Shown here one piece after another: positions 1-10,130 of a stretch of 64,000 bases of DNA. This DNA is from Bacteroidia bacterium (lineage in GTDB: Bacteria > Bacteroidota > Bacteroidia > Chitinophagales > Chitinophagaceae): the NCBI GenBank assembly GCA_030427635.1, contig JAUIBA010000001.1:371534-435533 (forward strand). Direction: 5' to 3'. Made by a program: the position numbers and the translations under genes. Below the pieces are notes generated by a model. It saw nothing but the letters and a program-made list of their open reading frames with translations. It had not been told where the DNA came from and did not search any database. The stretch's first letter is position 1, and the number at the start of each line of letters is the position of its first letter.

Positions 1-1955
1 GATATCAGTGGCAACTGGGTGGCGTAGCCATTCCCGGTGCTACAGATGCCAGCTATACTGCTACACTGGGCGGAGACTATACAGTTATCGTAAATCAGTC
101 CACCTGCGACAGTACATCTCTGCCGGTTACGGTGATACTTGACTCTGCTTATGCAGCGCCAATTACAGGAACCGCCACAGTATGTGAGGGCGCCACAACC
201 ATATTTACTGATGCTACACCCGGTGGCGTATGGAGTACGGGTAATGCTGCTGTGGCTACCGTAGCTGCAGGAACAGTGACGGGTGTTATGGCAGGCACGG
301 CAGATATCTCATACACTGTTACCAATGCATGTGGCGCCGCTACTGCTGTACGCACAGTAACGGTCAATGCTCCTACTGCGCTTAGTGCATCTACCGGAGC
401 AATGGCTGTTTGTGAGGGGGCTACTACTACCCTCAGTAACAGTACAGCCGGCGGTGTATGGAGCAGTGGCTCACCTGCTACTGCATCAGTTGACGGTACT
501 GGTAATGTTACCGGTATTGCTGCCGGTACTGCCGATATCAGCTATACATTTACAAATGCGTCAGGTTGTGTTTCTTCTGCAGTATCTGTAGTAACAGTAA
601 ATGCAGCTCCTGTAGCTACTACTACGCCTGCCGGCACATATCTGATATGTGTAGGCACTACGGCTACCATCAATGCATTGCCTTCATCTGCAGCCCTCTC
701 ATACCAGTGGGTAGATGGTGGTACTGATATTCCAGGTGCTACCGGTGATACATATATATCCGGTACTGCCGGCGATTATCATGTAAGGATTACAAATACA
801 CTGGGTTGTGCATCTACATCGGCTGTTGTAACGGTGAGCATTAACCCTACACCTACAGTAGTTGCAGGAGTTAGTGTGACATCGGGTGCAGGCACATCTA
901 TGTGTGCGCCATCATCGCCGGTTACATTTACTGCCACGCCTGTTAATGGAGGTCCTACCCCTGCATACCAGTGGTATGTAAACGGTACGCCTATGGGCAC
1001 CTCGGCCGATACGTATGATTATCTGCCATCTGATGGGGATGAAGTAAGCGTAATGATGACCAGCAGCTCGCCATGTGCTATACCTGCTGTGGCTACTGCA
1101 TCGGTAACACTTACAGTTATTCCATGGGGTATGCCGTCTGCTGCTGTGGAGGCCATGCCAAATGATACCGTTTGTATAGGTTCTACGGTTACATACAGCG
1201 CAGTACCCAGCTATGGTGGTACAGCACCAGTGTACACGTGGACACGTAATGGCATCAATGTAGGTACAGGACCTACCTATACCAATGTCCCCAATAACGG
1301 AGATGTAATAGTATGTACCGTTACCAGCAATTATACCTGTCTGCTGGCATCGTCTGGTGCAGGTGCGCCACTCATTATGCGTGTGGAAGAGCCGGCTGTA
1401 AATACGGTGGCTATATCTACTGCTACACCGGTTACTACACCGGGTGCGCTTGTTACATTTGCCGCTGTAGCACCTAATGCAGGGCCTACCCCATCTTACC
1501 AGTGGTATATTAACACAGTTGCGGTACCCGGGGCTACAAATATCACATTTACTACTACATCACTTACCAACGGGCAGACTGTTCATTGTAAGGTTACCAG
1601 CAGTCTCATATGCGTAGACCCGCTTATAGCCCTCAGTAACGGTATCACTATGGTGGTAGGTACACCCGGAGGTGTAAACGGGATAGAAAATGCAGGTGTC
1701 ATATCTGTTATACCTAACCCTAACAATGGTTCATTTGTCATTGCCGGCGATGCTTCATTTGCTGGTGGTGAGCCGGTACAGATAACGGTAATGAATATGC
1801 TGGGCCAAAAGGTATATGAGCATACATCAGAGCCGGTTTCCGGTACGCTCCATGAAACGGTTACACTACCCGCAGGCACAGCTGCTGGTGTGTATCTGCT
1901 TTCTGTGAAAACATCATCACAGACTGCTACCTTCCATGTGACGGTTAATAAATAA
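1..1955 (+). CDS. T9SS-secreted protein with Ig-like repeats, 5' end missing
   Basis: The frame is open from base 3, so the gene starts upstream of the window; about 650 C-terminal residues are present. The visible part is a chain of Ig-like/Big_2-type modules, each with a Cys near its start, a GGVWS- or YQWY-type core and a VTG turn. The last 75 or so residues (from about 1700) form a type IX secretion sorting domain with an IPNPNNGSF motif, a QITVMNMLGQKVY strand and a final short strand ending in Lys. In this family the C-terminal domain is cleaved after export and the protein is anchored to or released from the cell surface. The Ig-like modules resemble those of the 1308-residue protein at 42942-46868. 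The ligand or enzymatic role, if any, is not visible. A GTG at 132 is in frame but lies inside the coding sequence. Confidence 0.85.
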   Translation, partial: YQWQLGGVAIPGATDASYTATLGGDYTVIVNQSTCDSTSLPVTVILDSAYAAPITGTATVCEGATTIFTDATPGGVWSTGNAAVATVAAGTVTGVMAGTADISYTVTNACGAATAVRTVTVNAPTALSASTGAMAVCEGATTTLSNSTAGGVWSSGSPATASVDGTGNVTGIAAGTADISYTFTNASGCVSSAVSVVTVNAAPVATTTPAGTYLICVGTTATINALPSSAALSYQWVDGGTDIPGATGDTYISGTAGDYHVRITNTLGCASTSAVVTVSINPTPTVVAGVSVTSGAGTSMCAPSSPVTFTATPVNGGPTPAYQWYVNGTPMGTSADTYDYLPSDGDEVSVMMTSSSPCAIPAVATASVTLTVIPWGMPSAAVEAMPNDTVCIGSTVTYSAVPSYGGTAPVYTWTRNGINVGTGPTYTNVPNNGDVIVCTVTSNYTCLLASSGAGAPLIMRVEEPAVNTVAISTATPVTTPGALVTFAAVAPNAGPTPSYQWYINTVAVPGATNITFTTTSLTNGQTVHCKVTSSLICVDPLIALSNGITMVVGTPGGVNGIENAGVISVIPNPNNGSFVIAGDASFAGGEPVQITVMNMLGQKVYEHTSEPVSGTLHETVTLPAGTAAGVYLLSVKTSSQTATFHVTVNK

Positions 1956-1974
1956 AGCAATCATATGTAATGTC

Positions 1975-2007
1975 AAAAGCGGAGACCGGTTAGGTCTCCG
2001 CTTTTTT
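1975..2007 (+). terminator. Rho-independent terminator after the T9SS gene
   Basis: A perfect 13-bp stem (1975-1987 with 1993-2005, core GCGGAGACC) with loop GGTTA, ending in a T tract, starts 20 bases after the stop codon. Confidence 0.9.
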
Positions 2008-2096
2008 GTTGTATTACTCATTCTGTTCATAATGGCAGTTGCACGTACATAAAATGGATGCCCGCAAACCGGTATATCGGCTAACTTTACGCCTTC

Positions 2097-3197
2097 ATGC
2101 TGCTGGCTGCTTTTTTTATATGTGTATTGATGCAATGCCTTTATGGCCTTTTCTTTCTGCGCAATACAGCCAGACCATCTGCGCTATATCATGAAAAACC
2201 AACAATTCCTGTTACCGTACTGATATGTGCCCGTAATGAAGCACAGAATCTGAGTTGGAATCTGCCTGCGGTTCTGGAGCAGAAATATACAGATGAGGCA
2301 GGGACACCATTGTATGAAGTGCTGGTAGTAGATGACCAGTCTACTGATGATACACAGGATGTGGTGACAGACCTCATGGCACAGTTTAGTCACCTGCGTT
2401 ATATAAAGTCCGGGCATCCTGCTGGCAAGCAATATGCTTTGCAGACAGGGGCAGAAGCCGCACAATATGATGTATTGGTACTTACTGATGCCGACTGTAC
2501 TCCTGCAGGTAGTAACTGGTTGGCTGCGCTCTCGGCCCCGTTCTCTGAGGGAAAAGAGATAGTTTTAGGTTATGGCAGATACAATAGCCGTCCCGGATTG
2601 TTGAATACATTTATCAGATGGGAGACCGTACATACCTTTTTACAGTATAGTTCCTATGCTATTGCCGGTATACCATATATGGGTGTGGGGAGAAATATGG
2701 CATGTACGCGTCATGTATTACAGTCTGCCGGTAACCATCCTTTGTGGCAAAAACTGACATCGGGCCATGACGATATCATAGTACAGTCTGGTGCCGGCCC
2801 CGGAAATACGGCAGTGGTATGCACACCAGAAGCTGTAACCTGCTCAGATGCAGAAAAAAGTTGGGATGGCTGGGTGAAACAAAAACAACGGCATACCTCT
2901 ACCGGTAAGTACTATCGGGAACCGGGCAGGACATTGCTGGGGATTTATGCAATCACACATGCGGGTATGTGGCTGAGCATATTGGTTATGAGTATCCTGT
3001 GCCTGTGGACTCCGGCAGCATTGGTGCTGTTTGCTGTCAGGTGTGTTATCGCATGGCTGGTATTCCGGCTCATTTCCCGGAAAACAGGAGAAAGGTTTAC
3101 ATTTTTTATATGGCTGGCTGGTGATAGCGGCTGGATGATATATAACTTTGCGTTCCTTCCGTACATATCATGGAAAAACAAAACAAACTGGAAGTAG
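2097..3197 (+). CDS. Family 2 glycosyltransferase, membrane-bound
   Basis: A GT-A fold family 2 glycosyltransferase, expected to move a sugar from a nucleotide donor to an envelope acceptor at the inner membrane. Visible are an N-terminal hydrophobic segment (residues 3-21), the opening strand VTVLICARNEAQN (39-51), DDQS (79-82), the metal-binding DAD (131-133), a KQKQRH stretch in place of the usual QxxRW, and two C-terminal hydrophobic segments (about 285-345). The 366-residue length is usual. A degenerate -7 box TAACTTTA (2082-2089) lies just 7 bases before the ATG. The 3' end overlaps rsmG by 28 bases, so the two are probably co-transcribed. The acceptor cannot be told from sequence. Confidence 0.85.
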   Translation: MLLAAFFICVLMQCLYGLFFLRNTARPSALYHEKPTIPVTVLICARNEAQNLSWNLPAVLEQKYTDEAGTPLYEVLVVDDQSTDDTQDVVTDLMAQFSHLRYIKSGHPAGKQYALQTGAEAAQYDVLVLTDADCTPAGSNWLAALSAPFSEGKEIVLGYGRYNSRPGLLNTFIRWETVHTFLQYSSYAIAGIPYMGVGRNMACTRHVLQSAGNHPLWQKLTSGHDDIIVQSGAGPGNTAVVCTPEAVTCSDAEKSWDGWVKQKQRHTSTGKYYREPGRTLLGIYAITHAGMWLSILVMSILCLWTPAALVLFAVRCVIAWLVFRLISRKTGERFTFFIWLAGDSGWMIYNFAFLPYISWKNKTNWK

Positions 3198-3829
3198 TTT
3201 TAAAATACTTCGACGATTTTAGTGAAACACAACTATCCCAGCTGGAAGCGCTGGATGCACTTTATAATGAGTGGAACGGAAAGATAAATGTCATATCCCG
3301 TAAGGATATAGATGCGCTGTATGAAAAGCATGTACTACACTCGCTGGCTATAGCGGCTATATGTCCGTTCGATGATGGCGCCCGTATTCTGGATATAGGT
3401 ACCGGTGGTGGTTTTCCCGGTATACCGCTGGCTATCTTGTTCCCTGAATGCCAGTTTGTACTGGCCGATAGTATAGGCAAAAAGATAAAAGTAGTGCAGG
3501 AAGTAGCAGCTGCCATTGGGCTGAAGAATGTAACAGCTATTCATACCCGTGCTGAGGAACTGAAAGGGAAATATACTTTCGACTATGCAGTATCGCGCGC
3601 TGTAGCACCACTGGCAGACTTGTGGCGATGGGGAAGTCCGCTTATTGCCAGAGGGCAGAAAAGTGACGAACTGCCTAATGGTCTTGTATGTCTTAAAGGA
3701 GGCGACCTTAAGGCTGAAATAGCTGAAACCGGTATGCAGCGCATAGTGCAGGCATGGAGTGTACATGATATTTTTCCGGAGCCATCATTTGAGGAGAAGT
3801 TTGTGGTATATGTGCCAAAGCTGAACTGA
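3170..3829 (+). CDS. rsmG: 16S rRNA (guanine527-N7)-methyltransferase RsmG
   Basis: RsmG (GidB) uses S-adenosylmethionine to methylate N7 of G527 in the 530 loop of 16S rRNA. The 219-residue length is standard. The SAM-binding motif I, LDIGTGGGFPG, is at residues 74-84, followed by FVLADSIGKKIKVV and a conserved YDYAVSRAVAP-like segment (FDYAVSRAVAPL) typical of the family. The start codon lies within the end of the preceding glycosyltransferase gene, so translation is likely coupled. Loss of this enzyme gives low-level streptomycin resistance in other bacteria (established for the family). Confidence 0.96.
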   Translation: MEKQNKLEVVLKYFDDFSETQLSQLEALDALYNEWNGKINVISRKDIDALYEKHVLHSLAIAAICPFDDGARILDIGTGGGFPGIPLAILFPECQFVLADSIGKKIKVVQEVAAAIGLKNVTAIHTRAEELKGKYTFDYAVSRAVAPLADLWRWGSPLIARGQKSDELPNGLVCLKGGDLKAEIAETGMQRIVQAWSVHDIFPEPSFEEKFVVYVPKLN

Positions 3830-3843
3830 CGAATCTTTTTCAC

Positions 3844-3851
3844 TATTTTTG
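3844..3851 (+). promoter_or_regulatory. -7 box TATTTTTG upstream of yebC
   Basis: Exact match to the Bacteroidota consensus TAnnTTTG, followed by GCGCC; the yebC ATG is 35 bases downstream. Confidence 0.7.
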
Positions 3852-3886
3852 CGCCCTGACCATCAAAAACACAACATCTTATATAT

Positions 3887-4597
3887 ATGGGTAGGATATT
3901 TGAAGTACGTAAGGCCAGTATGTTTGCGCGTTATGACCGCATGGCCAAGCAGTTTACACGTATAGGCAAGGAAATTGCAATAGCTGTAAAGAAAGGCGGG
4001 GCTGACCCTGACAATAACCCCATGCTGCGTCGCGTAATGCAGAATGCGAAGTCTGTGAACATGCCTAAAGACCGCGTGGAAGCAGCTATTAAGAACGCTC
4101 TGGGTAAGGACACCAGTAACTTTGATGAGGTGTTGTACGAAGGTTATGCCCCTCATGGTATAGCGCTGCTGGTAGTTACCGCTACTGACAATACTACACG
4201 TACAGTTGCCAATGTACGCTCTCACTTTAATAAAGGTGGTGGCGCACTGGGCAATAGTGGCTCGGTAAGCTTCCTTTTCCGTCACCTGGGAGTATTTAAA
4301 TTGAAAGCCGAAGGTCTGGATATGGATGAGATGGAGCTGGAGCTCATAGATTATGGTCTGGAAGAAGTAGGTGAAGACAGCGAAGGCAACATTATTGTTC
4401 GTTGCGGTTTCACTGACTTTGGTAATATGCAGAAGGCGCTGGAAGAAAAAGGAATTACTCCTATTTCGTCAGAGCTGGAGTGGATACCTTCCTCTACTGT
4501 TGCTATTACAGATGAGCAGGCCGAAGATGTATTTAAGCTCATAGAGCGTGTAGAGCAGGACGATGACGTTCAGCATGTGTTCCATAATATGGCATAA
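3887..4597 (+). CDS. yebC: YebC/PmpR family transcriptional regulator or translation factor
   Basis: A full-length (236-residue) YebC/TACO1 protein. The N-terminus MGRIFEVRK followed by FARYDRMAKQFTRIGKEIAIAVKKGG, then MPKDRVEAAIKNA and YEGYAPHGIALLV, is diagnostic; the acidic C-terminal region is also present. Family members have been described as DNA-binding regulators and, more recently, as factors that relieve ribosome stalling at proline-rich sequences. It has its own promoter and terminator, so it is probably monocistronic. Confidence 0.93.
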   Translation: MGRIFEVRKASMFARYDRMAKQFTRIGKEIAIAVKKGGADPDNNPMLRRVMQNAKSVNMPKDRVEAAIKNALGKDTSNFDEVLYEGYAPHGIALLVVTATDNTTRTVANVRSHFNKGGGALGNSGSVSFLFRHLGVFKLKAEGLDMDEMELELIDYGLEEVGEDSEGNIIVRCGFTDFGNMQKALEEKGITPISSELEWIPSSTVAITDEQAEDVFKLIERVEQDDDVQHVFHNMA

Positions 4598-4618
4598 TTA
4601 GAATAACCTGATTATATA

Positions 4619-4647
4619 GACGACTGCTATGGCGGTCGTCTTTTTTT
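4619..4647 (+). terminator. Terminator after yebC
   Basis: GACGACTGC (4619-4627) pairs with GCGGTCGTC (4632-4640, one mismatch) around a TATG loop, followed by seven T residues. Confidence 0.88.
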
Positions 4648-4748
4648 ATGTCACATTCTGTACTGGGTACTTGCGCCTGTATTTCGTGTTATCTGTCCCC
4701 CACCCTTATTTCCGTTGTATTTATGCTGTATCTGCCTTTTTAACAGAG

Positions 4749-4756
4749 TATATTTG
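4749..4756 (+). promoter_or_regulatory. -7 box TATATTTG upstream of pyrD
   Basis: Exact TAnnTTTG match 22 bases before the ATG at 4779. It lies inside the longer open frame that begins at 4629, which argues for the 4779 start. Confidence 0.72.
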
Positions 4757-4778
4757 CAGCCGGTCTCACCTGTTATTT

Positions 4779-5801
4779 ATGTATTCGATAATAAGAAGTC
4801 TGCTTTTTCGCATAGATGCCGAAAAAGTACATTATATGGTTATGGGCTGGCTTACAACAGCCAGTAAGATAGCGCCCCTGCGTGCCATACTCAGAGCAAT
4901 GTTTGTAAAAAAAGCGCACACTCTGGAGCGCACACTCTGGGGTATTACCTTCCCTAACCCTGTAGGGCTTGCTGCCGGGTTTGATAAGGATGCCCGTTTT
5001 ACAGACTCACTGGCATGCCTTGGATTCGGGTTTATAGAAATAGGTACTGTTACGCCACGCCCCCAGCCGGGCAATCCGCAGCCCCGCTTGTTCAGACTTC
5101 CGGCCGATAAAGCGCTTATAAACCGTATGGGCTTTAACAATGGAGGTGCTGCGGCAGCTGCAGAAAGGCTTAAAAAGCGTAAAGCACATGTTATAATAGG
5201 TGGCAACATAGGCAAAAACAAAGACACCCCTAACGAGCAGGCCACGGATGACTATGAAAAAGCATTCCTGGCATTGTATGATGTGGTTGACTACTTTGTA
5301 GTGAATGTTAGCAGCCCCAACACTCCCGGCCTGCGTGCCCTGCAGGATAAAGAGCCGCTCACACAGCTATTGAGCCACCTGCAGCAGCTGAACAGGGAAA
5401 AAGGTAAACGTAAACCCCTCCTGCTGAAAATAGCACCTGACCTTACCAATGAACAGCTGGATGATATTATAGAAATAGTACGCAATACCGCTCTTGATGG
5501 CATTGTGTCGTCCAATACCACCATCAGCCGTGAAGGTCTGGCTACCCCGCCCGATGAAGTTGCGGCGATAGGAATGGGTGGCCTCAGTGGTGCACCATTG
5601 AAAAACAGGGCTACGGAAGTAGTGAAATACCTGCATAGCCGCAGTAATGGCACTATTCCCATTATAGCATCAGGCGGCATATTTACCGCTGCCGATGCGC
5701 AGGAAAAGCTGGACGCAGGCGCATCACTGGTGCAGGTGTACACTGGCTTTATTTATGAAGGTCCTGCCATTGCAAAAAATATATGCAGCGGCATTCGTTG
5801 A
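4779..5801 (+). CDS. pyrD: Dihydroorotate dehydrogenase (quinone), class 2
   Basis: PyrD oxidises dihydroorotate to orotate at the inner membrane, passing electrons to quinone (fourth step of UMP synthesis). The 340-residue protein begins with the amphipathic [18 protein letters not shown] helix that marks class 2 enzymes. FMN/substrate motifs are [36 protein letters not shown] (with the class 2 catalytic Ser) and a C-terminal IASGGIF phosphate-binding loop. The frame stays open upstream to 4629, but that region holds the yebC terminator and the promoter box, so 4779 is chosen. Confidence 0.95.
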   Translation: MYSIIRSLLFRIDAEKVHYMVMGWLTTASKIAPLRAILRAMFVKKAHTLERTLWGITFPNPVGLAAGFDKDARFTDSLACLGFGFIEIGTVTPRPQPGNPQPRLFRLPADKALINRMGFNNGGAAAAAERLKKRKAHVIIGGNIGKNKDTPNEQATDDYEKAFLALYDVVDYFVVNVSSPNTPGLRALQDKEPLTQLLSHLQQLNREKGKRKPLLLKIAPDLTNEQLDDIIEIVRNTALDGIVSSNTTISREGLATPPDEVAAIGMGGLSGAPLKNRATEVVKYLHSRSNGTIPIIASGGIFTAADAQEKLDAGASLVQVYTGFIYEGPAIAKNICSGIR

Positions 5802-5858
5802 TTTACAATCTTGAAAGGCAATTACATTGGTCTGTTGCCGAATACTCTCGTATCTTAG

Positions 5859-8147
5859 ATGGAACAAAAAACTACGATGGCACAACTGGTTAGAAAAGAA
5901 GACGCACTGGAATATCACGCGAAAGGGAGACCCGGAAAGATAGAGGTGATACCAACAAAAGAGACAAAGACCCAGCGCGATCTGGCGCTGGCCTACTCTC
6001 CCGGCGTGGCCGACCCGTGTATGGAAATACACAACAATCCTGAAGATGTTTATAAATACACCGCCAAAGGAAATCTGGTAGCCGTTATCAGTAATGGTAC
6101 AGCCGTACTGGGCCTGGGCGATATAGGGCCGGAAGCATCCAAGCCAGTAATGGAAGGTAAAGGGCTTCTGTTCAAAATTTATGCCGATATAGATGTATTT
6201 GACATAGAGCTGAACACAAAGAACATTGATGAGTTTGTAAGTGTAGTAAAGGCAATGGAGCCTACATTCGGCGGCATTAACCTTGAGGATATCAAAGCTC
6301 CTGAATGTTTTGAGATAGAGCGCCGTCTGAAGGCGGAACTCAGTATTCCCATCATGCACGACGACCAACATGGTACTGCTATTATCTCCGGTGCCGCTAT
6401 GCTCAATGCGCTGGAGCTTGTCGGTAAGAAAATAGAGGATATCAGAATGGTGATAAGCGGGGCCGGAGCCTCTGCTATATCCTGCTGTAAAATATACATG
6501 GAGCTGGGAGCCCGCATTGAGAACATGTATATGTTCGATACCAAGGGACTCATTGTCAGCAGCCGTACCGACCTTGATGATAACAAGCGCCCGTTTGCCA
6601 AAGATATGGAGCAGATAAGCCTTGCCGATGCCATGAAGGGGGCTGATGTATTCATAGGACTCTCAAAAGGTAATATCGTATCTAAGGATATGGTTTCGGG
6701 CATGGCAGATAACCCGATTGTATTTGCCCTTGCCAACCCCACTCCTGAAATATCCTATGACGATGCCATAGCGGCACGCCACGATGTTATTATGGCCACT
6801 GGTCGCTCAGACTATCCTAATCAGGTAAACAACGTACTGGGTTTTCCCTACATATTCCGCGGCGCGTTGGATGTAAGAGCGAAGGGCATTAATGAAGCTA
6901 TGAAGCTGGCTGCGGTACATGCGCTGGCTGCGCTGGCAAAAGAACCCGTGCCGGATAGTGTGAATGCTGCATATAATAACAGTCGTCTGAGCTTCGGACC
7001 TGGTTATATCATACCTAAGCCTATGGACCCCCGCCTGCTGGTAACGGTATCTACAGCTGTAGCCCGGGCAGCAATAGAAAGTGGTATTGCCCGCCATCCC
7101 ATTACCGATTGGACTGCCTATGAAACTGAGCTGATGCGCCGCTCCGGCTCTTACGACCATCTGCTTAAATTCATCAACAACAAAGCAAAACAGCGCCCTA
7201 AACGTGTGGTATTTGCCGAGGCAGAGAATTATAAAATACTGCAGGCTGCACAGATAGCTAAAGATGATGGTATTGCCATCCCTATCCTGCTGGGCAATAA
7301 GAAGAAGATACAGGAGATGATAGACCAGTATGGCTATCATCTGGAAGGTGTAGAGATAATAGACCCTAAATGCGCCAGCATGGAAGGTAAGCGCAATGAA
7401 TTTGGCGAGCTGTTCTTTGATAAGCGCAAACGCAGAGGTATAAACCTTTATGAAGCCAAAAAGATAATGCGTGAGCGTACATACTTTGGCTGTATGATGG
7501 TGCAGAATGGCGATGCAGATGCCATGATTTCAGGGCTCACCCGCAAGTACCCCGATACTATCAGGCCCGCGCTGGAGATAATAGGTATGGAAGATGGGGT
7601 GAGAAAGGTAGCCGGCATGTATATTATGCTTACTAAAAAAGGCCCACTGTTCTTTGCCGATACCACGCTCAACTTCAATCCTACAGAAGATGAACTGGTA
7701 GATATCACCATGCTTACAGCCAATATGGTGAGCAGCTTCAACATCAAGCCGCGTATAGCTATGCTGTCATATTCTAACTTTGGCAGCAGTCCGTCGCATG
7801 AAGCTACTACCGTACGCAATGCTGTAGAGAAAATAAAAGACGCTAACCCAGACCTCATCATTGATGGTGAAATGCAGGCCGGCGTAGCTTTTAACCAGGA
7901 GTTGCTGAAGGAAAACTATCCATTCTCTGACCTGGTTCATGAGTCGCCCAATGTGCTCATATTCCCCAATCTTGCTGCGGGTAATATTGCCTACCACCTC
8001 CTGCAGGAGGTAGGCGGTGCCGAAGCGGTAGGCCCCATTCTGCTGGGGCTAAGGAAGCCGGTATATGTACTGCAGCTGGGCAGCACTGTGCGCCAGATAG
8101 TGAATATGATAGCCCTGGCGGTCATAGAAGCGCAGAATAAAGAATAA
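5859..8147 (+). CDS. maeB: NADP-dependent malic enzyme with phosphotransacetylase-like C-terminal domain
   Basis: A large malic enzyme of the MaeB type: decarboxylates malate to pyruvate with NADP reduction. Residues about 20-430 carry the malic domain ([20 protein letters not shown], the metal-binding MHDDQHGTA) and the NAD(P)-binding fold ([20 protein letters not shown]). Residues about 440-762 are a phosphate acetyltransferase-like domain, which in MaeB proteins has a regulatory role and usually no transferase activity. The 762-residue length is normal. A second ATG at 5877 gives the more typical start [14 protein letters not shown]; a degenerate -7 box TATCTTAG (5851-5858) abuts the first ATG, so 5877 is nearly as likely. 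Confidence 0.95.
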   Translation: MEQKTTMAQLVRKEDALEYHAKGRPGKIEVIPTKETKTQRDLALAYSPGVADPCMEIHNNPEDVYKYTAKGNLVAVISNGTAVLGLGDIGPEASKPVMEGKGLLFKIYADIDVFDIELNTKNIDEFVSVVKAMEPTFGGINLEDIKAPECFEIERRLKAELSIPIMHDDQHGTAIISGAAMLNALELVGKKIEDIRMVISGAGASAISCCKIYMELGARIENMYMFDTKGLIVSSRTDLDDNKRPFAKDMEQISLADAMKGADVFIGLSKGNIVSKDMVSGMADNPIVFALANPTPEISYDDAIAARHDVIMATGRSDYPNQVNNVLGFPYIFRGALDVRAKGINEAMKLAAVHALAALAKEPVPDSVNAAYNNSRLSFGPGYIIPKPMDPRLLVTVSTAVARAAIESGIARHPITDWTAYETELMRRSGSYDHLLKFINNKAKQRPKRVVFAEAENYKILQAAQIAKDDGIAIPILLGNKKKIQEMIDQYGYHLEGVEIIDPKCASMEGKRNEFGELFFDKRKRRGINLYEAKKIMRERTYFGCMMVQNGDADAMISGLTRKYPDTIRPALEIIGMEDGVRKVAGMYIMLTKKGPLFFADTTLNFNPTEDELVDITMLTANMVSSFNIKPRIAMLSYSNFGSSPSHEATTVRNAVEKIKDANPDLIIDGEMQAGVAFNQELLKENYPFSDLVHESPNVLIFPNLAAGNIAYHLLQEVGGAEAVGPILLGLRKPVYVLQLGSTVRQIVNMIALAVIEAQNKE

Positions 8148-8165
8148 TAACAACAGAACACTACA

Positions 8166-8203
8166 GATGCCACCGGTACCGCATCCGGTGGCATCTTCAT
8201 TTT
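8166..8203 (+). terminator. Terminator after maeB
   Basis: A perfect 11-bp stem GATGCCACCGG/CCGGTGGCATC (8166-8176 and 8185-8195) with an 8-base loop is followed by TTCATTTT. Confidence 0.85.
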
Positions 8204-8219
8204 AGACACGCTTTGCACT

Positions 8220-8227
8220 TACCTTTG
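8220..8227 (+). promoter_or_regulatory. -7 box TACCTTTG four bases before rluD
   Basis: Exact TAnnTTTG match followed directly by CGCC and the ATG at 8232. Transcription would start at or next to the start codon, so the mRNA may be leaderless. Confidence 0.65.
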
Positions 8228-8231
8228 CGCC

Positions 8232-9308
8232 ATGCTCACAGCTAACGATGCCGAAGATATATGGGATGACGAGGAGCCTGAAGAGGACGTCACAGAAGAG
8301 AATGCCGAACCGGTAGAACGGCTGCGTATCGTCACAGATAAGCGGCAGGAGCCACTGCGTATAGACAAGTTTCTGATGAACCGGCTGGAAGGCGCTACGC
8401 GCAATAAGGTACAGCAGGCTATAGATGAAGGTTTCATTCTGGTTAACGACAATATAGTAAAGTCTAACTATAAGGTTAAAGCACACGATACCATTGTCGT
8501 TTTTGAAACCCGGCGCCCCGAAAGCCAGGAGATAATCCCGGAGCAGCTACCTCTTAATGTGGCTTATGAGGATGATGCGCTTATGATTATCAATAAGCCA
8601 GCCGGCATGGTAGTACACCCCGGTTGCGGCAACTACAGCGGCACACTCGTAAACGGGCTTATGTGGTATATGCAGCAGGCTCATATAGAAGTAGATGGCC
8701 TTACCCGTGTAGGACTGGTGCATAGAATAGATAAGGATACCACTGGCCTTATAGTAATAGGAAAAACCGAAAAAGCCATGCAGCACCTGGCTGCACAGTT
8801 CAAAAAGCACACTGTACACCGGCGGTATATAGCCCTCGTATGGGGCGACCTCCCCGAAGATGAAGGTACCATCAGGGCGCACATAGGGCGCAATTTGCGA
8901 TTCAGGAAAATAATGGATGCCTTCCCCGATGGAGAGCATGGTAAAGAGGCCGTTACACACTATAAAGTACTGGAACGGTTTAATTATGTAACGCTTACCG
9001 AGCTGAGACTGGAAACAGGCCGCACCCATCAGATACGTGTACATATGAAGCATATGGGGCATCCCCTGTTTAATGATGCTACTTATGGTGGTGACCGTAT
9101 TGTAAAGGGTACCGTATTTAATAAGTACAAACAGTTTGTAGAAAACTGCTTTAATATACTGCCCAGGCACGCCCTGCATGCAAAAGAGCTAGGCTTCATG
9201 CACCCTGTAGAAAACCGCTGGTTGCAGCTGGACTCAGACCTGCCGCAGGATATGGCGCAGGTAATAGAGAAATGGCGCACCTATACGGCTGGTATCAGAA
9301 AGCAGTAA
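8232..9308 (+). CDS. rluD: RluD-family 23S rRNA pseudouridine synthase
   Basis: A pseudouridine synthase of the RluA/RluC/RluD family, acting on large-subunit rRNA (RluD: U1911/1915/1917). After an acidic N-terminal tail (residues 1-30) comes an S4 RNA-binding domain (about 35-95, RIDKFLMNRLEGATRNKVQ) and the catalytic domain with HRIDKDTTGL, where the Asp is the catalytic nucleophile, and the GRTHQIRVH motif. The 358-residue length is typical. There is no other in-frame start before the S4 domain, so the start is firm even though the promoter box is only 4 bases away. Distinguishing RluD from RluC specificity by eye is not certain. Confidence 0.92.
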   Translation: MLTANDAEDIWDDEEPEEDVTEENAEPVERLRIVTDKRQEPLRIDKFLMNRLEGATRNKVQQAIDEGFILVNDNIVKSNYKVKAHDTIVVFETRRPESQEIIPEQLPLNVAYEDDALMIINKPAGMVVHPGCGNYSGTLVNGLMWYMQQAHIEVDGLTRVGLVHRIDKDTTGLIVIGKTEKAMQHLAAQFKKHTVHRRYIALVWGDLPEDEGTIRAHIGRNLRFRKIMDAFPDGEHGKEAVTHYKVLERFNYVTLTELRLETGRTHQIRVHMKHMGHPLFNDATYGGDRIVKGTVFNKYKQFVENCFNILPRHALHAKELGFMHPVENRWLQLDSDLPQDMAQVIEKWRTYTAGIRKQ

Positions 9309-9344
9309 TGCATGTCTTTGCCACAATACCCATAACTTAGAAGT

Positions 9345-10127
9345 ATGGTTCATAAGATACTCAGCGACAAGCCTACAAGGTTGTTTCTTGCATTGTCTTC
9401 TTTTTTCGTTGCCAATGCACTCATTGCAGAGTGTATCGGGGGTAAGCTCCTGTCTCTGGAAAAAGTATTTGGTATGGAGCCTCACCCGTTTTCACTGCTG
9501 GGGGAGCCGGGGCTTACCTATACCCTTTCCTGTGGTGTGTTGCTATGGCCCCTGGAGTTCATTATGACCGACATTGTCAATGAATATTTTGGTCTCAAAG
9601 CAGTCCGGCGCATTTCATACATAGCAGTGGTACTCATCAGCTATGCATTTTTTATGTTTTATGCAGCAATCAATACCCCACCCGATACTGCTTTCTGGGT
9701 CACAAGTCAGTCCGGTTCCGGCATACCAGATATGCAGGCTGCTTTCAGCGGCATTTTTGGGCAGGGAATGTGGATTATTGCCGGCAGCCTGACGGCATTT
9801 CTTGTAAGCCAGATGGTAGATGTATGGGTTTTTCACCGCATCAAAAAACTCACCGGTGAGCGTATGGTATGGCTGCGCGCCACAGGCTCTACAGTTATAT
9901 CTCAGTTGGTAGATAGTTTTGTTGTATTGTTTATTGCATTTAAGCTGGGCCGCGACTGGAGCTATCAGCGTGTTATAGCCCTGTGCCTCATTAGTTATTC
10001 CTATAAAGCTACAGTTGCATTGCTGCTCACACCTGCTATTTATATGGTTGAGAAGATAATAGACCGTTATCTGGGTAAGGAAACAGCTGCTGCCATGAAG
10101 GCCTCTGCTATGGCCCGGGAAGATTAA
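9345..10127 (+). CDS. Queuosine precursor transporter, YhhQ/VUT family
   Basis: A 260-residue membrane protein with about six hydrophobic segments and the family hallmarks NALIAECIGGKL, LLWPLEFIMTDIVNEYFG and a late GSTVISQLVDSFVVLFIAF segment. Family members import queuine or preQ1 bases for queuosine modification of tRNA at the inner membrane (established for YhhQ). It follows rluD by 36 bases in the same direction, so a tRNA/rRNA-modification grouping is plausible. A degenerate box TAACTTAG (9333-9340) is 4 bases before the ATG. Confidence 0.88.
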   Translation: MVHKILSDKPTRLFLALSSFFVANALIAECIGGKLLSLEKVFGMEPHPFSLLGEPGLTYTLSCGVLLWPLEFIMTDIVNEYFGLKAVRRISYIAVVLISYAFFMFYAAINTPPDTAFWVTSQSGSGIPDMQAAFSGIFGQGMWIIAGSLTAFLVSQMVDVWVFHRIKKLTGERMVWLRATGSTVISQLVDSFVVLFIAFKLGRDWSYQRVIALCLISYSYKATVALLLTPAIYMVEKIIDRYLGKETAAAMKASAMARED

Positions 10128-10130
10128 TGT

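Noticed and set aside
4629..4778. Upstream extension of pyrD
   Set aside because: It begins inside the yebC terminator and precedes the -7 box at 4749-4756; the family N-terminus starts at 4779.
5724..6371. Long minus-strand frame opposite pyrD and maeB
   Set aside because: Shadow of strongly conserved genes on the other strand; no family likeness.
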